From Chlamydomonas reinhardtii (Eukaryota; Chlorophyta; Chlorophyceae; Chlamydomonadales; Chlamydomonadaceae), in NCBI RefSeq assembly GCF_000002595.2, contig NC_057020.1, positions 3,632,706-3,696,705 of the forward strand: DNA of 64,000 bases. The letters are read 5' to 3'. This document shows, piece after piece, positions 35,679 through 48,433 of this stretch. How positions within the stretch are numbered: position 1 is the stretch's first letter; the number at the start of each line of letters is the position of its first letter. The translations under genes and the position numbers were made by a program. Below the pieces are notes generated by a model. It saw only the letters and a list, made by a program, of their open reading frames with translations, ran no database searches and was not told the origin of the DNA.

Positions 35679-38600
35679 ATGGACTGCCGATACCATGAAT
35701 CGGTGCTGGCAGCGCTGGCGAGCAGCGGCGTGGCGTCTCCGCAGCAGGTCGCGGAGGTGCAGCTCGTGCTGCGGGGGCTGACAGGGGAGTGCGCTGCGGA
35801 CGCGCCCGAGGTGAGCCACCCGGCCCCGTGGGCCTCCAACGAGACAACCCATATCTTATCATTGAGCATGCGTGACTGCCGGCCGATTCCTGTGCTCTGC
35901 ACGCCTCCACCAGGAGTCAGGTGCTCAGGAGTGCCACCCCCCGCGATACAAAAACTGCATCACCCCTCCGCACCAACATTTCCCTCCCCTCACACCCAAA
36001 CACGCACAGCATTCCCACACACATACACACATACACACACATACACGCACAGATATGGTCGCACCTCGCCCGCCGCGTGCTGCTGCCCTCACACGATTTT
36101 GCGGCGCACCTGGCGCTGGCGGACGTCGTGTTCCGACCCTGGCCCGCCGCCGCACTGGGCCGGCCGCCGCTGTGGCTGCCTGAGCCCGCAGACGCCCGCC
36201 GCACCAACATCGCGCTGTTCCTGGACAGCATACGGGTGCGTGTGTCGGTCGGGTGCAGCGGGTGTGTGAGGGTGCGAGCGTTTGTGCGGCCGCCAGTTAC
36301 GGGGCGCCGGTCTTGCGGCTGGCCAGGTGGTGTAACAACTAGCTGCGTAACGCACGCCTTGCAGGACGAGCCATGGTGGAGAGACGTCACGGGCGGCAGC
36401 AGTGGCAGCAGCAGCTGCCGCCGCACGCCGGAGGCCTTGGTCCGCGAATGGCGGCTGCTGCAGCGGGCATCGTGGGAGGCGCCGGAGGCCTTCTGGCCGG
36501 CGGTGCTTCGGCACCTGCGCATCCGCTTCCACACGCCGCCCAGCAGGCAAGTATGCGGTGCATGCATTGCGTTGGTGGGCGGGCGCCGCTGTGTGGCTCC
36601 TTAGGCAGTGGCCGCAGAGTCTCACTGAATGTGGCGAGCTTTTATGACTTGTATGGAAACCCCTCAAGCCCACTTCAAGCCCACCTCAAAAGCAGGGCAT
36701 CAACTGCTGAGTGCTTTGTTGTTGCGCCTTGCTGCTGCTCTTTGATCATGCGCCGTTCAGGGCGCTACTGCGGCACCCGTCCGACCCCGACCAGTGCCGC
36801 TGGCTGCCGGGTGCGCGCCTCAACATCGCCGCCGCCGCACTGGACTCGGAGCTTGCGCCGCCGGGCTGCCCAGCGCTGCTGTGGGCGCCGGACGGCGAAC
36901 CGGGGCGCATCACGGCCTTCAGTCGGGCGCAGCTGCGGCAGCGGGTGGCGCAGGTGGCGGCCAGCCTGAGGCGCCACTTCAAGCCAGGTGCGCTCGCCAG
37001 GTGGTATGGGCAGTAATCATTAGCGTCTCTTCCGCTCGCCGGAACAGTCGCAGACCGATGCCCACACGCCCGTGCTGCCGCGCCACGCCGTCCGTGCCGC
37101 CTGCTGTCGCCTCCTCATCCCCCCGTTACACGCCGCTGGCATTCCACCGCGTCCCAGTGCCTTACCTCCATGGGAACACCGTCGCCCAAGAGCTGCCACT
37201 CAGAAGCTGCCACAATTCCGCCGCTCAAGCGCCGCCGCCCACAACCCTGTGCCGCAGGTGACGCCCTGGCTCTGTACCTGCCGCTCTCGCCCGACTCGGT
37301 GGCGCTGTATCTGGCGGCGGTGGTGACGGGCTGCGTGGTGGTGTCGGTGGCCGACTCCTTTTCCTCGGAGGAGCTGCGCACGCGGCTGGACATAGCGGGG
37401 GCAGTGGGCGTGTTCACGCAGGTGCGCGTTATGTTGGGCGGTCGGTCGCTTGAGAACGGACAGAAAGTACAGTGCTCCCGGAGCCCCGGGCTTGCGCTGT
37501 ATGTATATGTGCACGGCTGTTGTTGTTGCATGGCACGATGGGGGGGGCGGCGCACCTTTTGGCTATGGCAACGAGGGAGGCCTCGCGATATCCTGTACCG
37601 GTCGAATCCGCCCATTACCATGCCAATGAATGCGTGCTATGCTGCTGCTCCTGCTACCTCTGGGCTTGTCCCTCAGGACGTGGTGCTGCGCGGCGGCAAG
37701 GCACTGCCGCTGTACGACAAGGTGGTGCGCAGCGGCAGCCGCGCCGTGTGCGTGGTACTGCCGGCGGCGGGCGGGACAGCAGGTGCGCCTGTTGATGCCA
37801 ACGGTACCGTTGCCTAGGTTTTGTGTCGACTGGTTCTTGGGCTTTCCAGCAGGCCTAGCAGACCTTGTTCCGCTAAACGGTGCAATTTGCGGGTGCACCT
37901 AAAGCTGTTGCTTCCTGCTTGCCTGCCACCCGCCGCACGCAGCGCCCTCGCCCTCCGCGCCGCCGCTGCGCTCTGGGGACTTGTCCTGGCGCGCCTTCCT
38001 CGGCGCTGCTGCGCCGTGGCCGCAGGCGGGGGGCGGGCCGCCGGAGGCAAAGGCGGCGGAGGCGGAGGCAGTGGCGCTGCGGCCGCACATTGCTGACGTG
38101 TACGAGGTGACCAACATCCTGTTCTCATCCGGCACCACGGTAAGGACGGGGACAGGGGGCAGGTTGCGCCTGCGGCATTAGTTGCGGTACACGCAGGCAC
38201 GGTCCTTCTCGCGCGCCCCACGCCAAGAGCCAAGCCTGCTGCCGCCTGTCACCCCGTGCTGTCACTACCGGACTTTCCAATCTCTACACACATACACTCG
38301 CTCAAGGCCTCTTGAGCCCACCTTTCGGGCGGCGTTCCAGAATGAAAATTAACAGTGAAGTGTCAAAAACCTCTTTTCTTCCGCAACCCCATCAGGGCGA
38401 GCCCAAGGCCATCCCCTGGACGCACCTGACGCCGCTGCGCTGCGCGCTGGACGGCTGGGCGCACATGGATGTGCGGCCCGGGTCGCGTGTGTGCTGGCCC
38501 ACCAGCCTGGGCTGGATGATGGGGCCCTGGCTGCTGTATACCGCGCTGCTCAACGGCGGCACAGTGGCGCTGTACGGGGTGAGCATAGCTAGCACGAAGC

Positions 38601-41600
38601 TAGGGAGCAGCGGAGGGCAGCTAGGGAGCAGTGGAGGGTAGCTGGGAGCAGGTGGGAGCAACTCGGGGGCGGCGGGGCTTCAGGAAGGCGGTGGGCAGGG
38701 TGTGGCGGGGTTGAGAGCAGGTGGACATGAACGCGTAACCTGTCGCACTGGACACGTGATTATGGCCCGCATGAGGTTGTGAGGGCGTTGCGCCTGCGGC
38801 TGGTCTCGTAGCGTATTTGTTGCGGAGAGGATGGGCGGCGGGGCCTTGCAAGGCTGCGGCTGCAGCAGCGGATAGCTCAGTCCTGCTCGATACTATTTAA
38901 ACAGCCCGTTCAACCGCCTGCAACGAGCTGCGTGCCTTATTCACTCCCGTCTTTCATGGACTGTCATTCCCTCCCCTCTCAACCCTGTTCTTGTAGGGGG
39001 CGCCGCTGGGTCGGGACTTCCTGGAATTCGTGTCGGCGGCGCGCGTGGAGGTACTGGGGCTGGTGCCGTCCATCGTGCGGGCTTGGCGCCACGGCGGCGC
39101 CTTTGACCCCCCGAAGTCGGGGTCGGAGGCCGCGCCAGGCGCCGGCACAGCGGCGGCGGCGGCGGCTCTGCCTGACCTGTCGGCCCTCCGCGTGTTTGGC
39201 AGCACTGGCGAGGCGTCGGCGGCGGAGGACTACCACTGGCTGATGGTGCGTGGGGGGGCCGGCGTGTGCGTGTGCGTGTGTGTGCGTGTGTGTGTGTGTG
39301 TGCGTGCGTGCGTGCCTATGTTGTGTATGCTGGTGCTGCGCTGCGTGTTTGTGTGCGCCAGCCATGTACCGCTTAGGTTAGGTTAGCGCTTGGCAGTCCC
39401 GTTTATTGGGAGCCAGGGGGCGCGGGGCCTGGCCGGTGTGCGTGTGCAAGGTGTTTGTAGGTGTGTGGAATTTAGGTATGTGCCTGCGCCGCCGTGCCTG
39501 TCCCCGCAGTCACGAGTCCGCGGCTACCGGCCTGTTGTGGAGTACTGTGGCGGTGAGCTGACTGGGCACGGGGTGTAGGAGAGGGCTGTGGGACAATTAG
39601 CCGGTTGAGAGGAGAGGGCTACAGGACAGAAAGTCGGGAAATAAGGAGCACCTGGGAGCTGCTGTGAATCCCGGCAGTACGCAGGTGCCTGGGGCGGCGC
39701 ACTGTGCACGCCCTTGGGCTCTGAACGTGTCGCGTCCGGTGCTTCTGCTGTCGCTGCCGCTGGCGCCGTCGCTGCAGGCACGGAGATTGGCGGCGGTTAC
39801 ATCAGCAGCACCCTGCTACACCCCTGCGCGCCAGCCACCTTTTCCACGCCCACGCTGGGCACGCGGCTGGTGCTGCTGACGTCAGCCGAGTCGGCCGCCG
39901 CGGGCGAGGACGCCCTCGGCGACGGAGCGTCCGGTGCGCTGCGCCGTAGGGGGCAGCTGGCACCCGCGTGGTTCTCGGTACTTTCGGGCCTTCAGAGATT
40001 TTGCTTTATCTGCAGGGCACGCTGAGATGCATCATGACTCTGCGTGACGCGCTGGGTGGACGCGCTTGTGCGTCATTCATGCTAACCCATGCCAAGTGTT
40101 CGATGCTGACTTTGACTCTGCGCTCACCCGCCACAGCAGTGTGTGACGGCGGGCCCTCGTGGTGGAGCGCCGCTGGTGACCGCTTCCTCTCCACCTCTAC
40201 GCCTGCCGCTGCCGCCGCTGCCTCCAGCTCCGCCGCTCCACCCATTGGTGTGGCAGCGGCCGGCGGCATGGTGGCGGCAGTTGCAGGTGGTGGTGGCGGT
40301 GGTGGTGGTGTGCTGCTGGCAGGCGAGGTGGCGCTGGCAATGCCCATGCTGGGCGTGTCGCAGCGCCTGTTGAACAAGGACCACCACAAGGTGCGGTGCT
40401 TCTTTCAATGGTGTATGATCCGTAAGTCGGAAACTCTCGTGCTTATGCTTACGACTACGGTATTCGCTTCGTACCTGTGTTGGGGATTCCTGTAGTCGGG
40501 ATGGATAGCTCATGCCTGACGGCGCAGTTGTGTGCACTGCCGCTGTACTGCAGGTGTACTACGAGGGCATGCCACTGTACGGCAGTACAGGTCTGCCGCT
40601 GCGCCGCCACGGCGACGAAATGGCGGCGCTGCCGGCGGCGGCGGGGGCCTGCAGCGGCAGTGGCGGAAGCGGCGGGCCGCCAGGATGGTGCTATGCGGCG
40701 CTAGGGCGATGTGATGACACAATGAATCTGGGGGGGATAAAGGTATGCTGTTGAACTTGTGTTGAGTCAGGTTGGTGAGTGCCGTGAGGCCGTGCTCTGC
40801 GTGCTTGCGGGAAAGTGGCTTGGCGCCGTCTGCCACCACAGTCGTCAAGGCAGTGCGTTTTCATGCGCGCGTGGCGCGACGCACGGCGGCTGACGCCATG
40901 TGCTGTGCTGTGCAGGTGTCTTCGGTGGAGTTGGAGCGGGCGGTGGTGGAGGGCGTGCAGGGCGTGGCAGAGGTGGCGGCCATCGGCGTGGCGCCGCCGC
41001 ACGGGGGTCCAGAGGAGCTGTATCTGTTCCTTGTACTTAGCAGTGCCGGCAGCAGCAGTAGCAGCAGCAGCGGCAGCAGCAGCGGCAGCAGCAGCGGCAG
41101 TAGCACCAGCAGCGGCAATGCCGGCACCGGGCCCCAGCAGGCGGACATGCCGGCGCTGCACCGGGCGTGTCAGGAGGCGGTGCGCAGCAAGCTCAACCCG
41201 CTGTTCAAGGTGTGTGTATGTGTGTGTGGCGGGGGGGGACGCGGGGGTTAGGAGGTGCACGCTCATGGATGCCCATGCAATTGCGAGGTGTGACACCCTG
41301 TAGAACTGTATGGGCAGCGTCTTGCTAGGGGCACCTACCCGTGTTGTACCTGTTACCCGTTCGCCTTGCGCATTCCATGTGTGTTGTGATGCTGCATCTT
41401 TGCGGCCCTACGCGTCTTCCACGCTCTCGTGAACGCGATGTCACTAGAAGGGACAGGCTGACCAACAAAGGCGCACCGCACCCATGCTATGAGGGACCAT
41501 CTCCGCCTCAGAGGGAAACCGCCCTCCTCCTGGTTGGCTGCCGGCCTTCGCAACACTGCATTGATCTCCACACGAAACGTGTCTTGGCTACGTCGAAGCC

Positions 41601-41758
41601 AAGCCACTTCCCGCCACAGCTCGAGTGACAACTGGGCCCTGTGCTTTCAGGTGACGCGAGTGGCAGTGGTGCCGCTGCTGCCCCGCAATGCCAGCAGCAA
41701 GGTGATGAGGCGCGTGCTGCGCGACGAGCTGCTGAAGCAGGGGCGGTCCAGGCTGTGA
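35679..41758 (+). CDS. AAE17/AAE18-type acyl-activating enzyme, peroxisomal
   Basis: Fifteen exons: 35679-35810, 36053-36235, 36365-36546, 36761-36987, 37258-37421, 37677-37782, 37943-38139, 38396-38578, 38997-39245, 39510-39552, 39778-39933, 40137-40390, 40554-40742, 40916-41209 and 41651-41758; about 888 residues. The donor at 39933 and acceptor at 40136 are the least certain. It belongs to the AMP-forming acyl-CoA synthetase superfamily: ATP loop [17 protein letters not shown] across exons 7-8, [54 protein letters not shown] and the C-terminal lysine region [14 protein letters not shown]. These match plant AAE18, which has the same long N-terminal extension (here [18 protein letters not shown]). 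The protein ends in SRL, a recognised PTS1 peroxisome signal. Its true substrate is unknown. Intron 3 begins with GC. Poly-Ser/Gly runs pad exons 12 and 14. Confidence 0.9.
39258..39316. repeat. (TG)n-type microsatellite in an AAE18-like intron
   Basis: Interrupted GTGTGC/GTGTGT run just after the donor of exon 9. Confidence 0.75.
41429..41606 (-). repeat. dispersed repeat family 1, copy C, in the last AAE18-like intron
   Basis: The reverse complement aligns with copy B over the core ggagggcggtttccct, ggcggagatggtccct and tgtcccttct, with many substitutions and a gap of about 50 bases. It lies in intron 14 (41210-41650), opposite to the gene. It is the oldest of the three copies by divergence. 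Confidence 0.65.
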
Positions 41759-41852
41759 TGGATGTGCGATGGGACAAGGTTAAGGCAGTTTGGCGAATTC
41801 CCGTAGGGTGCAGCTGAACTGCTGAAGCAGGGGCGGTCCAGGCTGTGATGGA
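41731..41852 (-). mobile_element. family 2 insert with 32-bp target duplication at the AAE18-like stop codon
   Basis: A 32-bp sequence at 41731-41762, containing the last nine codons and the stop of the AAE18-like gene plus four more bases, is repeated exactly at 41821-41852. Between them lie 58 bp (41763-41820) that, on the minus strand, carry ctgcaccctacggga, attcgccaaactgcc and ttaaccttgtcccatcgcaca, the same end as the inserts at 224-314 and 14763-14802. The gene's own stop at 41756-41758 is unaffected; the insert and the duplicated codons fall in the 3' UTR. Confidence 0.75.
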
Positions 41853-43248
41853 GCGAACTGCCGTACGCGGTTGTTGACGTGGCCATGCGGCTCAACCGCC
41901 GGCACTCTCTGGAGTGATCGCTTGAGCGGGGAGTGCCGGAGTGCACGTGATGTATCAAAAGAGACTTGGACGTTGTATGCATACTGTGAGCAAGAGGGTG
42001 TGAGTGATAACATCCATGAGCTGGAGGGCAGTGGCTTGGAAAATGGCTCTGAAGGTGCGGGTGCGGTTGTGTAGTTCAGCAGTGCCAGCTGGCGGCAGTT
42101 GTACATTATGGTGTTGCTGGCGTGACGAGGCGGAGGCTGTAACTGACATGGTGTATGCCACATCGTTGCCGCTTATATGCTGGTCCGGTTAGGAATTCAA
42201 CACACTAAAGCACGGCCCCAACGGCCCAACTGTCGCAGCAAGCATTCTTACAACTGGCAAGGTGCCCGTGCTCATGTTCTTGGCCTGTTGCATAGACCGC
42301 ATTCTTGGCGACGCCTGAGGCGCCTCCATTAATACACGCACCACGTGGGCTGCTGCACCTGATTAGCTCCTGTTACTACTCGCAGACTACTCAGTTCGTG
42401 ACCCCGCTCCCGCCTCATGCCGAGCTGCTCACTACCGCCTGGAGCCCTTTATTGTCAGCCTAGACATCGCCGATGCTTAGGCCCCGACACTCCCGGGCCC
42501 TTGGGCAGGGCCACGAGGCATGAGCTTCCCCGCCCGCCGCCGCACGCTTGCTACCACAGTGCACCATCGCCTTTCCAGGGCTCACTGGGGCGAGCCAGCA
42601 GAGCCTGATAAAACATGCAGCTCCTCCACGCCCGCTCCTCCCCCCAAGTAGCCCGCCTTCCGCGCAACGGACGGGAAGCGGCATTCCTCGTGCGGGCGGC
42701 GCCGCGCAGTCGGCACCCAAGCATATATCCCCAGCAGACACTGCTCCTGTAACGCGCTCTTCTCGTCATTCAAGGACGCATGCGTCGCTCACTTGACGCA
42801 CTAACACCGCTAAAACATACATGCTCAATGTCCAAGCCACGCACGCAGCCGGTGCCGTGACCCAGTCCCCTACTGAGGGCGCCCCGCGCGCATATCCACC
42901 CATGCGCCTAACTTCTATTGCCCGCCCGCTGACAGCGCACATCGGGGGCTAAACAAGACCCACTAGGACCACCAACATACACATACATACCGAACTAAAA
43001 CCCATCATGTCCGAGTTCCGCAACGCTTTGGGCGTCGCCACGCCACCGTGACGAGGCAGCCTCACCTGCCGTCACAGCCGCAAGCACCCGTCGCTAGCCC
43101 CGAACCGCGCGAGGGCTCCATGGCTGGCTGGCTGGCATCTCAGCAGCAGCAACAGCAGCGGCGGCTACCCGACGATCATGTCGCCGTCACGCCCGCTGCA
43201 CGCCTCCTCGCGCGGCTGCTCCTGCTTAGCTGCACGACACCCCGCCGT
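41853..43248. other. convergent 3' UTR region (41853-43248)
   Basis: No exon-like sequence. It must hold the 3' UTRs of the AAE18-like gene and of DAHP synthase. It has TGTAA at 42138-42142 on the plus strand and TTACA at 42248-42252, a distant candidate for the minus-strand gene about 1 kb past its stop. Confidence 0.55.
42138..42142 (+). terminator. TGTAA poly(A) signal of the AAE18-like gene
   Basis: TGTAA about 380 bases after the stop, downstream of the family 2 insert, so the insert would be part of the mature mRNA. Confidence 0.5.
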
Positions 43249-45376
43249 TTAGGCGGTCTTAGCAGCCAGGTTCTCGCGACCTGTGGGACACACAGAATGC
43301 GGCAGAAACAAACAAGATCAGCGCTGGAGTTGGTATGCGACTTCCTGTCGACTAATATCGTGCTATGCACGCGGGCGGCCTACCCTAGCCCGTTCTCGCG
43401 TCACGCATGTGCAACTTCAGCTTTGCACACATCGCTTCCGGGTCTGGTCTGCACCCATTCAGAGCACAATTTCGCCCCACTTCCCCAGGAGAGACCTTGC
43501 GGCCTGCCCATGCCAATCATCCCCACACGTACATCACCAGCCCGGCTCTATTCCCCTAACCCCCACCACCACCATCACAACCCGCATCTCTCCGCCCATG
43601 CATCCCTACCCCGTCCCGCTGCGTCTTTGGTTCCCGCCATGCCCTCCCGCCGCTCCCCTCCCCTCCCCTCCCCTCCCCACGCTGCTGCCGCTGCGCTCAC
43701 GTTGCCGCAGGCGCTGCGCCACGTAGAAGGCAATCTCCAGCGACTGCTCGGCGTTCAGGCGGGGGTCGCAGTGGGTGTGGTAGCGGCTGTTCAGGTCGTC
43801 CTCGCTGATGGAGGCGCCGCCGCCAATGCACTCCGTCACGTTGTCGCCCGTCATCTCCAGGTGCACGCCGCCGGGCACGGTGCCCATCTTCTCGTGCACG
43901 TCGAAGAAGGCCTCAATCTCGCTGCGGATGTTCTCGTAGCGGCGGGTCTTGAAGCCCGACACGGTCTCGGTGTTGCCGTGCATGGGGTCGCACACCCAGG
44001 TCACCACCTGGCCGGAGCGCTGCACCGCCTCGATCAGCGCGGGCAGCTTGGCACGCAGGGCCTTGGCGCCCATGCGCACGATGATGCTCAGGCGGCCGGG
44101 CGTGTTGGAGGGGTTCACCGAGGCGATGAGCGACACAATGTCGTTGGGGTCCATCTTGTCCGACACCTTGACGCCGATGGGGTTGTTCACGCCGCGGAGG
44201 AACTCCACGTGCGCGTGGTCGAGCTGGCGCGTGCGCTCGCCGCACCACAGGAAGTGCGCGGAGCAGCCGTACCACTTGTCGGTGGTGGAGTCCAGGCGGG
44301 TCAGCGCCTCCTCGTAGTCCAGCAGCAGGCACTCGTGGCAGGTGTAGAACTCAGTCTCGCGCATGAAGGGCATGTTGGTGTCCATGCCGCAAGCAATCAT
44401 GAACTGGATCGCCTCGTCCACGCGCTTGGCGATGTCCATGTAGGCGTGGCCCTCGGGCGTGTTCTTCATGAACTCAAGCTCCCACTGAGACACGCGCGAC
44501 AGGCCGGCGTAGCCGCCGTAGCTGAAGCCGCGCAGCAGGTTCAGCGTCGCCGCGGACTGGTTGTAGGCGCGCACCAGGCGCCAGGGGTCACAGCGGCGGG
44601 CCTCCTCCGTGAACTCGGGGCCGTTGATGATGTCGCCGCGGTAGGCGGGCAGCGTGACGCCGCCGATCGTCTCCGTGGAAGCGGAGCGGGGCTTGGCAAA
44701 CTGGCCGGCGATGCGGCCCAGCTTGACGATAGGCACACCGCCACCGAAAGCCAGCACGATGCTCATCTGGAGCAGCAGGCGGTACAGGTCGCGGATGCGG
44801 TTGGCGGAGAACTGGCTGAAGGCCTCAGCACAGTCACCACCGAACAGCACGAAGGCATCACCGGTCGATGCCTTCGCCAGGCGCGATTGCAGGGTGCGGC
44901 ACTCGCCGGCGAAAATCAGAGGAGGCATGCGGGCGATCTCCTGCAAAGCGGTAAGTATCGGGGGCAGCTTCAAGCACGCGAACACAGGCCAGCTCAAGAA
45001 TCAACAACAGTCAGGCCCGTCAATCCGCCTGATTTGCGGATCCTACAAGTTAATTATCAAGCCTTTCATCCGGGCTACTCTTCTCCGTGACCCAAACCGG
45101 CTTGCCCGCGCAGGGTCGCGGTCCCGAAGATGCACCCACCTCGCACGCCTTCACCACCTCCTGCTTATCGAGGTACTCCGGCTGCTGCACCACGGGCTTG
45201 GACCGCCACGAGGTCGGCTGCCAGTTGGACGTGCCATTCAGAGAGGCCGGAGTAGACTGCTTCTCCGGAGCAGCGATGGCCGAAACACGGACCGGGCGCC
45301 GGGAGAGAGCCGGCAGACCGCGCACAGCGGGGCGAGATGTGCGAAGGGCCTGGCCCTGAGAAGTCTGGAGCTTCAT
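43249..45376 (-). CDS. type-II 3-deoxy-D-arabino-heptulosonate 7-phosphate (DAHP) synthase, plastid
   Basis: Three exons: 45140-45376, 43701-44940 and 43249-43280; phases 0 and 1 agree, 502 residues. It condenses PEP and erythrose 4-phosphate, the first step of the shikimate pathway, in the chloroplast. The ATG at 45376 ([20 protein letters not shown]) opens a transit peptide; a possible upstream TTG is not a start. Metal and substrate residues known from type-II enzymes are present: FGGDCAEAF (Cys), CDPMHGNT (His), [13 protein letters not shown] (Glu) and [10 protein letters not shown] (Asp). Also typical are [18 protein letters not shown] near the start and [20 protein letters not shown]. 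The last exon adds only [10 protein letters not shown]'s final residues; without that splice the frame would run into a low-complexity tail, so the small exon is preferred. Length is normal. It is divergent from CNOT11. Confidence 0.93.
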
Positions 45377-45837
45377 TTTTGGCAACAAGAGCTAGCAAGT
45401 CTTGCAACAGGCAACGATTGACAGTGGCGGCCGCTGTAATAAGCAAGCCTTGAAATCGCCTAGGGCGATGAAGTAAGTACTTCTAAAGGAACGAGCAGGG
45501 TGGTGCGGGAACGCCTTTGACCCGAAAAGGCGCCTGCAATCGTTCATGCATTCACGAAAATTTAACGCAGAGCGAGCCCGCGTGCCCACAACGCATAATT
45601 CGTTAGTTTTAGAGAGGTGCTTACCATAGAGAACTGTAAAAACCAGGGAAACTGCACGCCGGGTTGCACGAGACTTGCAGGCAGCGCCGCTGGGCCGCCT
45701 GACGCTTATCAAACTCGCAAGTTATTTTACAAGCAACATCACATTAACCATAAGGCTCTCAGCCATATTATTCCGTGCCCAAGTCGCTGTGGTCGCGAGA
45801 GCTAGGGGCGAATGTGCCCGCTTGGCCCCCTTAAACC
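45377..45837. promoter_or_regulatory. shared divergent 5' region of the DAHP synthase and CNOT11 genes
   Basis: 461 bp between the starts; AT-rich at 45530-45780. No clear box assigned. Confidence 0.5.
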
Positions 45838-47331
45838 ATGCTGAGAGCGTCTGAGACGCCGATATTACTTTCTCTGCTGCTCTCGAGCGAGGGAAAGACT
45901 TTTCAGGCGGTGCAAACCGAGTTCGAGAAGGCATTTCCGGACCGGTTCAGCGCGTGCTGCACCACTGTTTTGCTGCTTGAGGTGCGAACTCCTCCATGTG
46001 GCTGAAATTGTTCTGGGTGGAGGGGAAAGTTCGCGCGTACACGAAGTCCTGGGCTGGCGTGTGCGTGCTGCTACGCCGCTCCAATCCACTCAGGTCCGAC
46101 CCCTCCTGGCCACTTCGCTCTTGACAGGACCCAACTGTACTGCGGATACCCCAGCGCCTGAGCGCCTGGTTCCTTCTGTCTCTTTGCGACTCGGGTGTGG
46201 ACAGTGCCTCGCCTTTCCTGCCGTGCCTGGCCAAGGTGCGGAATGGGGGGTTGCAGTCGACTGATGCCACACGGGAGCAGGGCGAAGAGTGCCCCGGGTG
46301 ATGCAGCGCGCGCAGCCTCATGCACCGTATGCGTGCATGGCTCTTCACTGAGGGAGAGAGGTGTGGCTTGCAGGCTGCTGGCAGCGCTGTCGCTTCGGCG
46401 GTTGAGCGGAACTTCCTCCTGCAGCTGCTGCTTGGCCCGCTACCAGAGGAGGTGCGTCCGGAAGCGGAAGGCAGCTTCGGATGTTTGTTACTGGTAGCAA
46501 GAGGGGCAGCCGATCATGGGGAATGGAATGATTAAATCACAAGTTTGGGGTGGGGCAAGAAGGCCAGTTGCGGTGACGCCGTTTCTACCCGTGCGCCCCC
46601 GCAGGTGTTGGCGAGCAGCCCGCAGCGGTATGCCGGGTGCTGCGACTTCCGGCTCCTGCGCACTGTTGACGTCGCAGCGTTACAGCAGCGCGTCCTAGCC
46701 AGGTAGGCACGCGGCAGGCTGGTGGGGCTCGTGGCAAGCCATGGAGTTGGAGCTCAAGGCGTAGAGACTGCACAAGCCACGCGCTTTCGATTATGGTTGC
46801 TCGGCATGCTTTGCTAACAGGCTTCCAGGACAGGGGAGCGCGACAGCACCCCAGGCGCCAGGTGCCGCCCAGGGGCCAAGTAGCTCAGCTGCTGGGACAG
46901 GTGGCGCCGTCACAGCGCCACACCCAGCCGGCGATGGGGCAGTAGCCCCGCCGCTGCCCGCTGCGGCGGCGGCGCAGCAGCTGTTGCTGGGCATCCGCGG
47001 TGATGGCGGCGCCAGCGCCAGTGGCAGCGGCAGGAGCGGGGGACAGCGCGGTGTGGAGTCGATATGGGAGCGGCCGGTGCCGGCGGTGCTGACGCCGCTG
47101 CCTTCCGAGCTCAAGTGGCTCAACCCGGACCTGCACGGGGAGCTGCTGTGGGATTCAGACCTTGGGGAAAGCGCGGCCGCCAGCACTAGCAGCGCCGGCG
47201 CAACTGGCGCCCTCGCCGGCCTTGGCGGGCATGCCCACGGCCACGGCCATGGCGCCCACTCGGGCTTGACCGCACGGTCGGGCGGCACAGGCACAGCGGC
47301 AGGCGCAGGGGCGGCGGGAGCGGGGGCAGGC

Positions 47332-47364
<33 letters not shown>

Positions 47365-48433
47365 CTGGCGCTGACGCGCGACCTGCTGGCCGCCGCCCTG
47401 CGCGGGCCGCTGCTGCCGGCGCAGCAGGCGGCCCTGCTTGCGGAGCTGGACGCTGACCCCCGCGCCGTGCTGCGCGTGGGGCTCACGCCGCGGCACCTGC
47501 CCAGCCTGGTGGAGAACGCGCCGGTGGTGGCGACAGAGGCGCTGCTGCGGCTGATGCGCTGGCCGGAGCGGGCGGGCGAGTTCCTCGCGGTGCTGGCGCG
47601 CAGCGGGTCGGAGATGAGCCTGCACAGCCTGGAGGTGGTGAACCGGCTCACGGCGGCAGGCGCGGTGCCCACCGAGTTCGTGCACCTGTACATCACCAAC
47701 TGCATCAACTCGTGCGAGAGCACGCAGGTGCGCGCGGTGGCGGCGCGCGGCGGGTGCGGTTCGGCGATTGAGGAGAGGTGGAGTACCAGCAGGGGCTGGC
47801 TCTATTAAGCAGAGGGCAGCGAGCGTACCGTGGGGCGCCACGCCGCTCTGGCTGCCCGCGCTTAGGCCCCGACTCCCACAACCACATCGCCATCCCCGTG
47901 CGCTCCTCTCACTGCTGCCTCGCCTGCCCGCCCTCCGCGGCACCCCGCCCTCACACTTCAACACCTGCAGGACAAGTACGTCCAGAACCGGCTGGTGCGA
48001 CTGGTGTGCGTGTTCCTGCAGTCGCTGATCCGCAACAAGGTCATCAACATCCACGACCTCCTGCACGAGGTGCAGGCCTTCTGCATCAACTTCTCTCGCA
48101 TCCGGGAGGCGGCTAAGCTGTTCCGGCTGCTGAAGCAGGTGCGGGGGTGGCCAGGGGTCTCGCGGGTGGTTGTTGGGCACCGGCGGGGCAGGGTGGTGGC
48201 GTGGCGTGGCGGGCGCAGGTTTTGGGGGCAGTGCCGGGGCGGGTGCGCCGGGGGTGCTCTGGACGGGTGCTCCTGCTGGTCTGTGGTGATTAAGCCCGAT
48301 ACTGACCCACTTGTGCCGGTCTATCTCTGCTTGGCAGATTGAGTCGGGCATGCGCGGCGTGGACGGCAGCACAGCGCTGGGCGGCGGGGACGAGCACTTG
48401 GATGGTGCGGGCGATGCCGTCGGCGGGGACTGA
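45838..48433 (+). CDS. CNOT11: CCR4-NOT complex subunit 11
   Basis: Six exons: 45838-45981, 46374-46451, 46605-46702, 46821-47727, 47971-48138 and 48338-48433; phases 0, 0, 2, 0 and 0; 496 residues. CNOT11 is an accessory subunit of the cytoplasmic CCR4-NOT deadenylase. The strongest match is exon 4-5: [19 protein letters not shown] then [20 protein letters not shown] and [20 protein letters not shown], nearly the animal CNOT11 sequence. [18 protein letters not shown] is also conserved, and exon 1 ([20 protein letters not shown]) fits the N-terminal helices. An Ala/Gly/Ser-rich stretch with [10 protein letters not shown] interrupts exon 4 (about residues 220-290). The short C-terminal exon is Gly/Asp-rich. 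RO60 follows in tandem 734 bp downstream. Confidence 0.9.

Noticed and set aside
43048-45090. 680-codon plus-strand open frame across DAHP synthase
   Set aside because: Antisense shadow of the strongly conserved DAHP synthase exon; no domain of its own.
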